21,305 bases of DNA from Antrodiella citrinella (Eukaryota; Basidiomycota; Agaricomycetes; Polyporales; Steccherinaceae). Below the pieces are notes generated by a model. It saw nothing but the letters and a program-made list of their open reading frames with translations. It did no database searches and had not been told where the DNA came from. A program made the position numbers and the translations under genes. Shown here in pieces: positions 8,636 through 20,559 of this stretch; the stretch's first letter is position 1; every line of letters begins with the position of its first letter. The DNA is taken from assembly GCA_004802725.1 (NCBI GenBank), contig SGPM01000410.1, forward strand, positions 1-21,305, written 5' to 3'.

Positions 8636-8990
8636 GAGACTGTGATGTATATAGTATCCATACCACTCTGGTCGAGCTGTACCAATGTATAATTTTCGGA
8701 AAAGCCGTTCGAGAGTGTGAAAAGTAAAGCTTAAAGGCCGGTTGATCTGGCATCTAACCGAGACGCGCATGATCGGCACGGACGCCTGCAACGCGTACTC
8801 GGTTTCGCAGCGTGTCTCCTGGGCTTGCAGACGACCTCCTCCATATCCTCGATCTCTCTGCATCCTTTTCGACGTGTATTTTTCGAGGATATCGTTCTTG
8901 CGTTCTAACTCTAGGATATCTGTACATCGATTCTCAGATCGCTCCAGTTGGACGTAGTTCAGTACCGTCAGTTTGCTCCTAGTCGATCAA

Positions 8991-9092
8991 GTAAGTGGCG
9001 ATCTACGTGACCAGCATTCCTCAGGTATCTGCACTTGTACTCGCGATGTAGCAATGTCCTAATGTGAACATGATTGCTAATGATATTCTTAG
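8991..9092 (+). other. Probable 5' UTR intron of CSN3
   Basis: A strong GTAAGT donor at 8991 and a branch-like GCTAAT with TTCTTAG ending at 9092 bracket 102 bases. The acceptor abuts the CSN3 start codon with a single base between. There is no transcript evidence, so this is an inference from signals alone. Confidence 0.45.
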
Positions 9093-9093
9093 G

Positions 9094-10965
9094 ATGAGCT
9101 TCGCCGCTGCCTCCACCTCGGCCAACATCCACCTCCCCACCAATACTGCTCCCGTCCCACCACAAAACGATATTCATCTCACCTTAGACCAGATTTTCAC
9201 CGACATCACCACGATTGACGATCCGAAAACACTCAATGACAAGTTCAAGAGCTTTACGTTGAAGGAAACAAGAGACACTATCCTCTCGAGTATGCTGGGC
9301 GGCGGGCAGGATCCACTGTCAATTCTAGACCCTGAGAGGAATACTATTGGCTTTCTGTATATCTTGTGAGCATTTCCATCTGACTTTGACGACTTGATGG
9401 AGAGCTGACGGTGTTGCTGGGCTGCGTGTTTGCAGGGTCGCAAGGTTATATACTCCGAGTTCGGCGGGGCAGACTCCTTCGTTGCGCGTGATTGAGGAGT
9501 TCTGTAGTCGATTCAATCCCGAGCATGCACGACTAGCTCCAGAACGAGGTGCGTAAACTTTTGACCTCTTTATCAATCAGCACGCTCACAGCAGATCATT
9601 TGTAGTCTCCGCTCTTGCGAGAGGTATTGTGCATGTATCCGAGTCTTCCATGAAGGTGAGCCGTGCACGTTTCTTTCATAGCGCCGGGTTATGCTCATAC
9701 ATCTTTGCGATTGCTCATGGTCAACCAGCTGAAGTACGCACTTGCTCCGCTGTATGACCTCGTCACGAGATACCCTCCAAATCTCACATACTTGACCACA
9801 GTACATACTCATTTCATTCGGGTAAGTCTCATTGTTGTCTCGGCGACGTATGTTATTTGACCCTTTGTTCTAAGTCATGTGTCGCCACAAGACACTTCTC
9901 CACTGCTCTTCCCATTCTCTCTGTTCCTATCGTCAATATTGACCTCGGCCTATCCGATCTCACATACAACGATAACCTCATCTACCACTACAGTGGAGGT
10001 ATCGCACTGGGGGCGTTGAAGATGTGGAGCGAGGCGGAAGAATTCTTTGAGATATGTGTCAGTGCACCGGCACAGGTGCCAGCAGCTATCCAGATGGAGG
10101 CGTTGAAGAAGTTGACGCTGGTGCAATTGATCCTGTACGGCAAGGTGCGAGGTATTCCGGTGTTCGAAGTCAATAACCAGTCGTACTTATGCGTTCGTTG
10201 TATCTTTAGCCGCTCGCACTTCCGAAATACACGAACCAGGTTCTTGGCAGGCTTTTCAAACAAACTATCTACTGGCGTTTCGCAGACGCGTTTCCTAGGT
10301 CACTACCGGACCTCCAGGCAGCCGTGGCGAAGGAGAGCGAGACGTTGACTCGTGTACGTTTCTGTCTTCGATACACATATCATTCCTGACGCTACAGCAA
10401 TATGTGCAGGAGCAAAATCTGGGCCTCATTCAGCAAGTTGTTGAAATTTCGCCACGGTGGCTCATCAAGAAGGCGACGCAGACGTATATGACGCTGGGCA
10501 TGGCGGATATCGCGAAAGAGACTGGAAACCCAGATGTGGATCAGAACCGTGCCATTGTTCTCAGCATGGTATGTGCAGCCTATTTCTTTACCTTGTCGTC
10601 ATACTCATGATGTTCCGTAGATCGAGAACGGCGAGATCAATGCTACGATATCTGTAGACGACACCGTGACGTTTTCTGACTCTGCCACGAATATCACGAA
10701 GCATGATATCGACAGGGCATTGAGGAGGGCGCAAGAGCAGAGTGAATTGCTGCAGCAACTTGAAAGGGAGGTGCATGCGAGCAAAGACTATCTGACAAAG
10801 GTGTTTCCTGTTTGAGCAGTTGCATCCCAATTTACTGATCATGACACCTCGCAGGCTCTGAAATTCAAAGATGATGCTGGCTGGGGCCAAGAGGATGACG
10901 TCGGATTTGGGATGCACGGCGGGGGACGTGGAGCATGGTCCGACGAAGCCATGTTGTTTGGCTGA
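9094..10965 (+). CDS. CSN3: COP9 signalosome complex subunit 3
   Basis: CSN3 is a PCI-domain scaffold subunit of the COP9 signalosome, which removes Nedd8 from cullins and so tunes SCF-type ubiquitin ligases in nucleus and cytoplasm. Nine exons (9094-9365, 9436-9548, 9606-9655, 9729-9821, 9875-10144, 10210-10353, 10410-10568, 10621-10800, 10855-10965) give 463 residues. The family call rests on NLTYLTTVHTHFIR followed by an SCVATRHFSTALPIL helix pair, the block NLIYHYSGGIALGALKMW, LPKYTNQVLGRLFK, and the PCI-type end with NGEINATIS. A charged helix (about 396-432, EQSELLQQLEREVHAS) and a glycine-rich tail close the protein. The acceptor before exon 7 is ambiguous: CAG ends at both 10397 and 10409, and both keep the frame, adding or omitting QYVQ. 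The ATG has A at -3. CSN3 is one of the more diverged subunits, so the symbol is less certain than the PCI/signalosome assignment. Confidence 0.88.
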
Positions 10966-11070
10966 GGGTGTCATTTCAACTGCTCCCAGTGTTGTACTGA
11001 TTGTAAGAGACGCAGGAAGAGACGAGAATTGCGGATGGCTTTGGACAACAAGGACAAACAAGACATGTTC

Positions 11071-11076
11071 AATAAA
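11071..11076 (+). terminator. Putative polyadenylation signal of CSN3
   Basis: AATAAA is present in the 3' flank of CSN3 on the coding strand. Fungal signals are loose, so this is only the best candidate. Confidence 0.4.
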
Positions 11077-11535
11077 CCCTGACTGTAGGTTACGAAACGA
11101 AATGATATCTCAAGCAGGTGAGTATAAGGCGGTATGATTATGCACTTTCGCTTTCGGTCGATATCACCTGCTGGGACCAATTAGAGATCTCGGCCACTAT
11201 CCTACGATGCACCGTGCGTTCCGTCTTCTTGGCCTGCACCATTTCACATACATGAGTGGTACTTATAGAGAGCGGACGTCCGAGTGCGTGGTAGCAAAAG
11301 ACTCGGAACATCGGTATACGGTTGCTAGTGGTGGCGTCCTGTGAATTGAAGACCAGTTTCGGACAACCTGATGCTACTGCTGATTAACGACGACCTGAAC
11401 GTCAACACCACTACGATGATACTACTGTCATCATGCCTGCTTTGTGGTGAATATTTGATGACCGGACAACGTTCGGCGAGTGTGGGTCTGGAGGCCCAGT
11501 CATGGTGAGGGGGTCTACACGGGCGCCAACGTATG

Positions 11536-11543
11536 TATATAAG
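11536..11543 (+). promoter_or_regulatory. TATA box of glucose-6-phosphate isomerase gene
   Basis: TATATAAG lies 97 bases before the ATG at 11633. It is followed by a pyrimidine-rich stretch (TCTCCTTTCTCTCCC) just upstream of the start, as is common for highly expressed glycolytic genes in fungi. Confidence 0.65.
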
Positions 11544-11632
11544 ATCGCCGCTGCGGTCCGGGGGAAGATATCATAGCGAACGTGCAGTTCTCCTTTCTCT
11601 CCCATACCATACTCATCCCATACATAGCAACC

Positions 11633-13581
<1,949 letters not shown>

Positions 13582-14644
13582 ACCGTGGCGCCGGCGAGGT
13601 TTTAGCATAATCGGAAGATACTGGGGAGAAAGAAATATGAGCAACTCGAAGCAGACTATTCGCCGAGGGGTATGTAGGAACTGGAAGGAAGGAACGAGAA
13701 CGAGAAGAAAGGAAAGTCTTGTAACGCAGTACAAATTGTAGCAAAGTCCAAACTAGAAGTTCGACCTCGGTGTGGCACGGCTGGCCATGGGGACCGCGAA
13801 CGATGACTAAAGGCCTGAGCGCAGCGGTCGTACGATATAACTGAGACACGACAATTATTGCGCGCGACCTGTGAAACCTGGGGTCGTGGCGATGTCTTTG
13901 ATAATGATAACTTGTCGTAGCAGTGAGTTGAAGAACATAGGAGTCCTTGGCATGTGCGCGATCGAACATGGTATGGTGTCACGCTCGCGGACCCACACCC
14001 ACCGGCCACCGCTTGTACATACTAGGTCAAATTTAAATTGCACGTCACGTCAAATCGTCAATTCATTGCATCATTCAACGTACGCTAAGATGCTCTCATT
14101 CATTTTGTCTACGTAAATAGATGCGAAGACGCGAAAACTAGTATGTATGACGCNAAACCGTTCGTGCGTGCGGACAGCATGATGCTATTCAATATTCAAG
14201 AAAAGCGGACGGGGAGACAGGCGAGAGAACATGACGAGTGATATGAAGAAAAACGGAAGGGACGGAAACAAGGGTGGGTGTGTGGGTTTAGGTAGGCTGG
14301 AGGGTAGTACGATAACAAAACGCGTGGTGCAGATCAAGATGAAGAGGAGGATATGATGATTTGGGTGTCGCAGGGTGGTTGAGGAGGTGGGTGGGGAGGT
14401 ATCGCAGCGGGTTGTGGGTGTGAGGTGAGGCAAACATGATTGTATAAGATATGTTTGGTTGATTGGGTAAAGGAATGAAATTGTATGGTGGCATGAAGCA
14501 GAAAAGGGCAATGAACGATAAAAGCAAGGAAGAAAACGTTTACCTTGAGCATGGGCAGCCAAAGCCATGCCCGAAAAAATCAATGTGTTCCAACAATAAC
14601 AAGTTTCCTCGTCCTTCACTGAGGAAAAATGAAGGCTAGAGCGT
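13582..14644. other. Convergent intergenic region with purine-rich tract
   Basis: This lies between the isomerase (plus strand) and the disordered-protein gene (minus strand), so it holds two 3' ends. From about 14210 to 14450 the plus strand is very purine- and G-rich. Two clusters of G-triplets occur, at 14259-14286 and 14363-14396. The minus-strand frame at 14185-14658 is a product of that pyrimidine-rich complement and has no family features. One N is at 14154. I see no gene. Confidence 0.5.
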
Positions 14645-16078
14645 TCAACGCTTCGCACCAGTCGCGTCCAAAAGCAACGGTGCGATCTTCGCGATCCGCT
14701 TTATGTCCTTTTTGGGCATCTGCTTGATGACCTGCTTGACCTCCTCTTCGTCCTTGTCCTCTTCCTCAGCCGTGACCTCCTGGTGAGCCGGGAGGACGTC
14801 CACCGGAAACTTGGGCTTCACACCACCAGCTTGTCGGCCGCGACGCGCGGGCGGAGGCGCATCCTCGTCGTCTGAAGAATCCCACTCTGACTTGGGAGAC
14901 CGTGAGCGGGCGAGAACTTGAGCCTTAACCTTAGGGACGGAAGGGCGTCTAGGAGTCGAGGGTCCCGCCACAGGTGCATTATCCTCGTCCTTTCCAGAGT
15001 CATGAGGACCAGACTCAGGCTTGCTCTTACGTGCCCGAGCGTGATTGCGCTTGCGCGCTTCGGGAAAGAGGAGCTTAGGAGGACAGTACGGCGTCGGCGA
15101 GTACTCTCTGTCGTGTATGGGAAGCGATGACGGATCGTCACTTTTGGGAGAGGGAACCCCGCTTGGATGCGATGGATCGTACAATGGATTGCGGAATTCA
15201 GCCTTGACGCCACGGCTAGAAAAATAATGAAGGTATGTCAGCGACGGTTTAGATTGAAATTAGTGTGATATGGGAACATACAAGACGTAAGTGATCGTCG
15301 GCTTCTCGACATAAGGCAATGGAATGGGCGTCGTAGCCTCTACTTCAGGAGAACTGAGCGCCTCAGGCGAGTCTTGTGGTACGAGGAAGGGGTTGTTAGG
15401 GGAGTCGCGTTCGGGGAAGAGACGCTTCTTGATCGAACGGCCGCCCCTCGGTGTGCGAGGCAACGGGGGAGGTGTGATCGGAAGAGCTACAACGGACGCT
15501 GCTTGTCTGCGAGAGGGCGGAGGAGAAGCAAGACCCGTGCGGTTGCGACGCAGAAGGCGTGCGGGAGGCGACGAAGAGGGAGAACGGGTCGGAGAACGCG
15601 AGGGACCCCGAGTAGCACTGGCCTGCGGAGCTTTGGCCTTTGCAGTTGCCTTGTTGGACGACTTGGCGGACGCGGCGTCGGGAGCCGTGACAGGGTGAGG
15701 GGCTTCGCCGGTCCAGAATGCTTCCTCTGCGGCTGCAGCAGTGGTCTGACCACTCAGTTCAGCAGCGAGGGTGTCGAGACGGAGGGTCTTCCTGCGCTTG
15801 TGGCCAACATGAAGAGCACCGGATGACCTCCCTGCCGTTGCATCCTGGGCAGTGTCATCGTTGTCAACCTCGTCATCAGAGTCTGTGACACGACCGCGAC
15901 GCGCTGTATCACGAGAACGCGAGATGGAGCGCTTGCGTTTGCGAGAATGCTTTGTACGGGGCGGGGTTGGGAGGGCCATGAGCGACGATGGAGCAGGTTG
16001 GGCACGACGGGGAGAGGAGGGGACGCGGGAAGGGACGTCGATGGGAGAAGAGTCGAGGATAGGACGTGATCTGAGCAT
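14645..16078 (-). CDS. Disordered nuclear protein, many S/T-P sites
   Basis: Two exons on the minus strand (16078-15282 and 15215-14645), joined by a GTATGT...CTAG intron of 66 bases, give 455 residues. I do not recognise the family. The protein is almost wholly low-complexity, with about 15 or more S/T-P sites, suggesting a CDK or MAPK target. Likely nuclear signals are KHSRKRKR (43-50) and GHKRRK (92-97). KKRLFP (217-222) fits the RxLF cyclin-docking pattern seen in p21-type proteins, and NPF follows at 229-231. The only fold-like part is PTITYVFRGVKAEFRNPLYD (260-279), which is split by the intron and is the best candidate for a conserved domain. The C-terminus has an acidic patch (414-424) and a hydrophobic basic helix (425-448). 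The ATG has A at -3. A promoter ACGCGT box about 140 bases upstream fits cell-cycle control. Reality of the gene is likely; its role is inference. Confidence 0.75.
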
Positions 16079-16460
16079 TGTGAAGGACGATGAGGAAGAG
16101 GTAGAGCAGAATGGGGACGACGATGAGAAGAGAGAGATGAGCGACGAGGGAACGTGTTGTTGGCCAGTGTGACAGCACAATAGCCGTGACTGTGACTGTG
16201 AGACAACACGTGACTGACGCGTCGGGAGTGGTTACTGGAAGTGGTTACTGCTCTTTTTCTCATTCTCCTGCTACGAACGAACGAATTTGAACAAGTCGAG
16301 GGTGATGTTCACTTGTGGAATGGTTGATTCTGTTGGCTAGTCCAAAGACTGACTTTCTAGTGCTCCTGTCTGCCCAGTCTCCGATCACTCTCCTTTAGCC
16401 TGTTTATACCTTCATTTGCCTCCGTCGATTCCAGTCGACCTCCCACCCCCATGCACGTCA
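16079..16460. promoter_or_regulatory. Divergent promoter region
   Basis: Under 400 bases separate the start of the minus-strand disordered-protein gene from the earliest in-frame ATG of the plus-strand membrane-protein gene, so regulatory sites may be shared. Besides the boxes listed separately, a short tandem TGACTGTGACTGTGA occurs near 16186-16200. Short upstream ATGs, for example at 16451, precede the membrane-protein start in another frame. Confidence 0.5.
16207..16223. promoter_or_regulatory. E-box and MluI cell-cycle box pair
   Basis: CACGTG at 16207-16212 and ACGCGT at 16218-16223 lie five bases apart, about 130 to 145 bases upstream of the minus-strand start codon. In fungi ACGCGT is the MCB core bound by MBF-type factors at G1/S genes, and CACGTG is bound by basic helix-loop-helix factors. 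Both are short palindromes, so chance is possible. Confidence 0.4.
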
Positions 16461-16511
16461 ATGCATCCCCCTGGCAGGCCCTCTCGTTCATCACCACAAC
16501 CACCGACGCGC

Positions 16512-19500
16512 ATGTCGCTGCTTACCCGTCTCTTCCATGCGTTGCCCGATGTATACCCACCCATCTCTGCACACACCCCATTGCCTATTCCGACCCCGTC
16601 TACTTCTCGCCTCGAAGCGAAACGTCAAAATGCACACAGACTCCCGTCCGCGTATGTTGCTTCCTCCTTTTTGTCGTCCTAATTCCCTTCTCCTTCATCA
16701 CATCATTCTTACTCACCCACCATCCTTATTCGCTTGTTCACCACCTCCCGCAACATATAACTGACAAACCCCCCACAGACCTTGTCGCTTGTGTCTTATC
16801 GTCCTCGCTTTCGCGGTCGTCTCCTCACCATCCATGACATCCGCTTCTCCACTCAAGCACGCACGGCAGCCGGGTGCCTTGATTGTCAGGCCTCATTCAC
16901 CCTTCGTGTATGTGGCGTCACATCCGACAATCACTCTAGCTCCAAGACAAGTCGGGGACACCTCGAACGCTTCCAGTCCACTTCCCGACCCCTCGACGTC
17001 TCAGGTCATTTCGTCTACTGAAAAGCCCTCCAGTAGTCCGTTATCTGCGACAGACACGGTGAGTCTCACTTCTCTTCAGTCACGTCACCAGTTGCTTATA
17101 ATTGCCGCTCTTAGGGCGCACATACTACTCCGAGTTCTGTCGCATCTTCCTCCCCTGCGACACTCCCGACTTCGACCCCATCCTCTGTGGTTACGAGCTC
17201 ACCATTATCTACCCCACCCACTTCCGTCGAATCCCCGACCTCAGTCCCATCTTCACCGACAGTGGTTTCCTTACCTTCATCGCAACCTCCACCGTCGCCT
17301 CCGCCTTCATCACCCCCAGCTTCGCCATCACTCTCAGCTTCGCCATCACCCCCAGCTTCGCCCTCGCCACCAGCTTCGCCTTCACTGCCAGTTTCTCCCT
17401 CACTGCCAGTTTCTCCCTCACTGCCAGTTTCTCCCTCACTGCCAGTTTCTCCCTCACTGCCAGTTTCTTCTTCACCACCAGTTTCGTCTTCACCACCAGT
17501 TTCGTCTTCACCGCCAGCTTCTCCCTCGCTCTCAGCTTCGCCCTCATCGCTAGCAGTCACCCCATCTTCGACTGCTGTTGTGCCAACGCCGCGTTCAATC
17601 CCTACGACAACGCCAGTCACGACGTCACCGTCTCTGTCCCCCAGTCCAAGTCCAACCCCGCCATCGACTACAGATACACTTGGGTGCGTTGCTCCCTCTG
17701 TCAAGTCTTGTCTTAACATGACACTTCATTTTTCAGGTCTTCACCCACGCTTCCAACCAGCTCGCCTGTCGTATCGTCGACTTCTGCTAGTGTTGATCCA
17801 AGTACGTTGCTTTTGGCGGAGGCAACCTTTTCTGCTTCTTCAAATTTGGCCTCACGCATCGCAGTGTCTACCTCGTTGACACCCAGCCCTTCACCCACTT
17901 CTTCGCCGCCTTCCTCAACGCCTTCCCTTACGCTGTCAACTTCCCCTACTTCATCTTTTGCCTCCTCAACTGTTGATCCAGGTACGCTACTCTCGACAGA
18001 AGCAACCTTTTTCATTTCTTCAGACTTGGCCTTACGCGTTTCTCGCGTCCCAGTTTCCACCCCTGCAAGTTCTTCACCGTCTTCTGTGTCAAGCACTCCA
18101 GCTTCTGGCACTTCTTCACCGTCTTCTTTGACGCAGTCTACGTCTGTGCCAAGTACTGCAGCTTCTGGTACTTCTTTATCCACTTCTCCGAGTTCGCAGG
18201 TCCCTACGTCTTCACTAACAACGACACGACCACCGTCCTCTTCACCGACCTCAATTACGCCCATGACATCGTCCACTCGTTCCTCCAGCTCAGCATCTCC
18301 GTCGTCGTCGAGGTCGTCTTCTTCTCCCACGTCCACGTCTTCATCTTTATCTTCCGCACGATCCTCTGGCTCCGCAAGCTCATCCTCACCCTCATCCGGT
18401 TCCGCAAGCTCATCCAGATCCACAAGCACATCCCCCACAAGCTCATCCGGTCCCACAAGCTCATCCGGTTCCCCAAGTTCATCCTCACCTTCATCCAGCT
18501 CTTCAAACTCCATTTCTGCCAGTCTGACAAGCGCAATTACATCTACCCCTTCCTCCAGCGTACCAACTTCATCGACCGTCGCAAGTTTGACCTCCAGCAT
18601 TCCCAGTGCCTCGCTCAGCTCCCGACCAGTACTCCAGCCGTCCGATTCGTCGGACTCTTTACGTTTCCACACATCCACCGTCTTTACAACTGTGGTCTTG
18701 ACGTCGGCCTTCACGCGTAATGGAGCAACCGGTACCGAAACCGTTACTACTGTGTTTGCGACGGGCACGTTGATCCCCAATGGTGAACAGGCGAATTCGA
18801 ATTTGTGGGTTACTCTAACTCTTACTTTTACTGATCGAGATACTGATCTTACGATTCAGGTTTGCACACAACCCCGGCGCAGTTGCAGGTTTCACAATCG
18901 GGATTATCGCCTTCGTCGCGCTCGTCTTGGTATGGGTCTTCTTCATCAGGCGTCGGCACCTCAGACGTGTCCGAGAAGCTGAAGCTACCGCTGCTCTCAG
19001 CACTAGCGGCAATGCTTCTTGGTACGGCGGCGGCGCAGGAGGAGCGCGAGCCCTGGTACTGGACGAGGACAGTCCTCCCGGAAGTCCTGTCATGTCTGAG
19101 CAACAAGCCGCAGGCTTTGGAGCTTTGGGCGGGACGGTGTATACTGGCATACCTCCCGCTGGAGCTGCTATTGGGAGTACCAGCGGGTACAGTCATACCG
19201 GTGAAGGTGACACCCTCGTGCAGAATATGTCGAATGCAGATATAGGCTCAGGAGTGGGCTTCGGTGCTGCCGTGCCTGCAGCCATCCTACCGCTACCGAC
19301 CCGACCTTCTGTACACGCGAGGAGCTCGTCGATGTCGAGATACAGCATGCCCGACTCTCTGGTGTGGTATGCGGATGGTGGGCTTGATATCAACCCGTCT
19401 GCAATTTCGCCCGAAGTGTCCCCGCTACCATCTCCACCCGTAGGCGGTGGACATTCGTCCAGCGAGGGACACCTGAGCCATACGCAGGGCGGGAGTGCGG

Positions 19501-20559
19501 AGGAACATCAGCATCTGATGGGCAGTACGGCCGCGCTGTACGCTGCTGCTGAAGCCAGCAAGAGTTCCGTGTATGGATCTTCTGCGCACGGACATGCTAG
19601 CGGCGGAGGCTCATCAAGTGGTCATGGACCCGGGTCCGGTGGCGCGAGCTCGTCGGGACATGGTGCAGGGTCTTCGAGTCCTGGTCGTAGGAAGTCGTGG
19701 CACGTGCCTGGTCCGTCAAGTCTGTTGCCATCTCAGAGTCAAGTTCCGCCCACTGCTTTCAAGCGGCGGAGCAGAGACGGCGAAGATGGCGACGGGGAAC
19801 CCGGAGAAGGGTTCAGGAAGCGGAGTAAGAGTTTCCTAGAGCCGTTGAAGTGGCGGATGAGGGGCGGCAGGCCGAGCAGCGCGTCGTTCTCGGGTGCGTC
19901 GCGTACCGATGTACCTGCGGGGCTTTCGCGGGAGCAGAGGAGAGGGTCTACGAGTTTCGACCCGTCCCCTCAGATCCCGTCTCCTCAGATGACCACTTCA
20001 TCGGACGATACGCCGAGCACGGGGAGCGCACAGCCAAGCCCGACTGTCCCTTCGCCAGCTTTGACGTCTGCATCCCGACGACAGCTTCCCTCCCTAGTCG
20101 TCTCACCTGGTACGCCTCAGCACTCGCCCATACTGACTCCTCAAACTCAGACCTTGTCAAATGTTCCACAATGGCCTGGACTCGGCGCGCTGCATGCCGG
20201 CGTACCGGCCATGCCTTCGCCTCCGTTGACTGAGCACTCGGGACAAGAGGCGCCTGAAGGCCTGTTGGACCCACGGCTGTGGAAAACGGGTATGCCTGCG
20301 GGTATGACGAGTACTGCGGCCTTGAGTTTCAGAGATGATATGGATTATTCGAGGCCGATTGGTGGAGTACGTCGTTTATTTCTATCTTCTGTGTGAGCGT
20401 TGTGTTGACTTGACTGTGCGATCGTTCTAGCTGGTGAACAACCGAATGCACAGCACGACAACCATCCGCTCGCATGATGCGACGGGGACGCCTTCCAGCA
20501 GGGTCTCTATCCAATCAGATTACTCTCCCATGAGCTCTGTCGACGAGCATGCGCTGTAA
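16512..20559 (+). CDS. Mucin-like single-pass membrane protein, sensor-like
   Basis: Eight exons (16512-16651, 16779-17058, 17115-17683, 17737-17801, 17865-17981, 18054-18804, 18860-20366, 20431-20559) give 1,185 residues. After a hydrophobic segment LCLIVLAFAVVSS (about 51-63; signal peptide or anchor) comes a very Ser/Thr/Pro-rich region to about 590, probably O-glycosylated. It contains 18-bp repeats coding for SPSLPV. A more conserved juxtamembrane block (FHTSTVFTTVVLTSAFTRNG and TGTETVTTVFATGTL) precedes one transmembrane helix (about 648-670, IGIIAFVALVLVWVFFI) with an RRRHLRR stop-transfer. The roughly 515-residue cytoplasmic tail is Ser/Gly/Pro-rich, with SSGHG repeats and basic clusters (FKRRSR, FRKRSK). 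The layout resembles fungal wall-stress or mucin sensors (Wsc/Mid2/Msb2 type), but no Wsc cysteine domain is seen. The start is uncertain: an in-frame ATG also lies at 16461, and both have poor context. Introns at 17802 and 17982 are optional by frame. Confidence 0.78.
17376..17519 (+). repeat. 18-bp coding minisatellite, eight units
   Basis: Five units coding for SPSLPV are followed by three coding for SSSPPV or SSSPPA, all exactly 18 bases, in frame with the membrane-protein gene. The units are almost identical at the base level (CACTGCCAGTTTCT repeated), unlike the rest of the Ser/Pro region, which shows recent amplification. Because 18 is divisible by three, all other frames also stay open and give spurious antisense frames. 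Confidence 0.92.
17782..18053 (+). repeat. Duplicated coding-plus-intron module
   Basis: The segment from GTTGATCCA through GTACG, GCAACCTTTT, CTTC, TTGGCC and a CTCAC or CTTAC branch-like site to CAG occurs twice (about 17792-17864 and 17972-18053). Each copy holds an intron-like stretch of 63 or 72 bases without an in-frame stop. Confidence 0.75.

Larger units (their letters stand above)
8578..9093. other. Intergenic: quinone reductase 3' UTR and CSN3 leader
   Basis: The left end contains a GCT/GTT-rich triplet tract. The rest is a non-coding stretch without family-like frames. It includes an ACGCGT hexamer at 8791-8796 and the likely CSN3 leader with an intron at 8991-9092. No TATA box is obvious. 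Confidence 0.45.
10966..11632. other. Intergenic: CSN3 3' UTR and isomerase promoter
   Basis: The left part is likely CSN3 3' UTR, with a perfect AATAAA at 11071-11076 about 105 bases after the stop. The right part contains TATATAAG at 11536-11543 and a CT-rich leader directly before the isomerase ATG. No further gene is seen. Confidence 0.55.

Noticed and set aside
8700..8990. Possible small RNA gene upstream of CSN3
   Set aside because: I found no tRNA A/B boxes, no snRNA motif and no convincing long hairpin; it is better explained as promoter and leader.
14185..14658. 157-codon minus-strand frame after the disordered-protein gene
   Set aside because: It comes from a pyrimidine-rich tract in the likely 3' UTR, uses another frame, and lacks any recognisable feature.
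15324..15826. Plus-strand frames of 124 to 150 codons
   Set aside because: They are Arg-rich shadows antisense to the disordered nuclear protein, whose two exons join cleanly in frame.
16451..16837. ATG at 16451 as the start of the membrane protein
   Set aside because: After splicing at 16652 this frame reaches a stop at about 17021 and never joins the Ser/Pro frame. The in-frame candidates are 16461 and 16512.
17713..18780. 355-codon acidic minus-strand frame, and a 202-codon one at 17111-17719
   Set aside because: Both are antisense to the Ser/Pro-rich stalk of the membrane protein. The Glu/Gly/Asp-rich composition is the complement of TCN and CCN codons and the 18-bp repeats.
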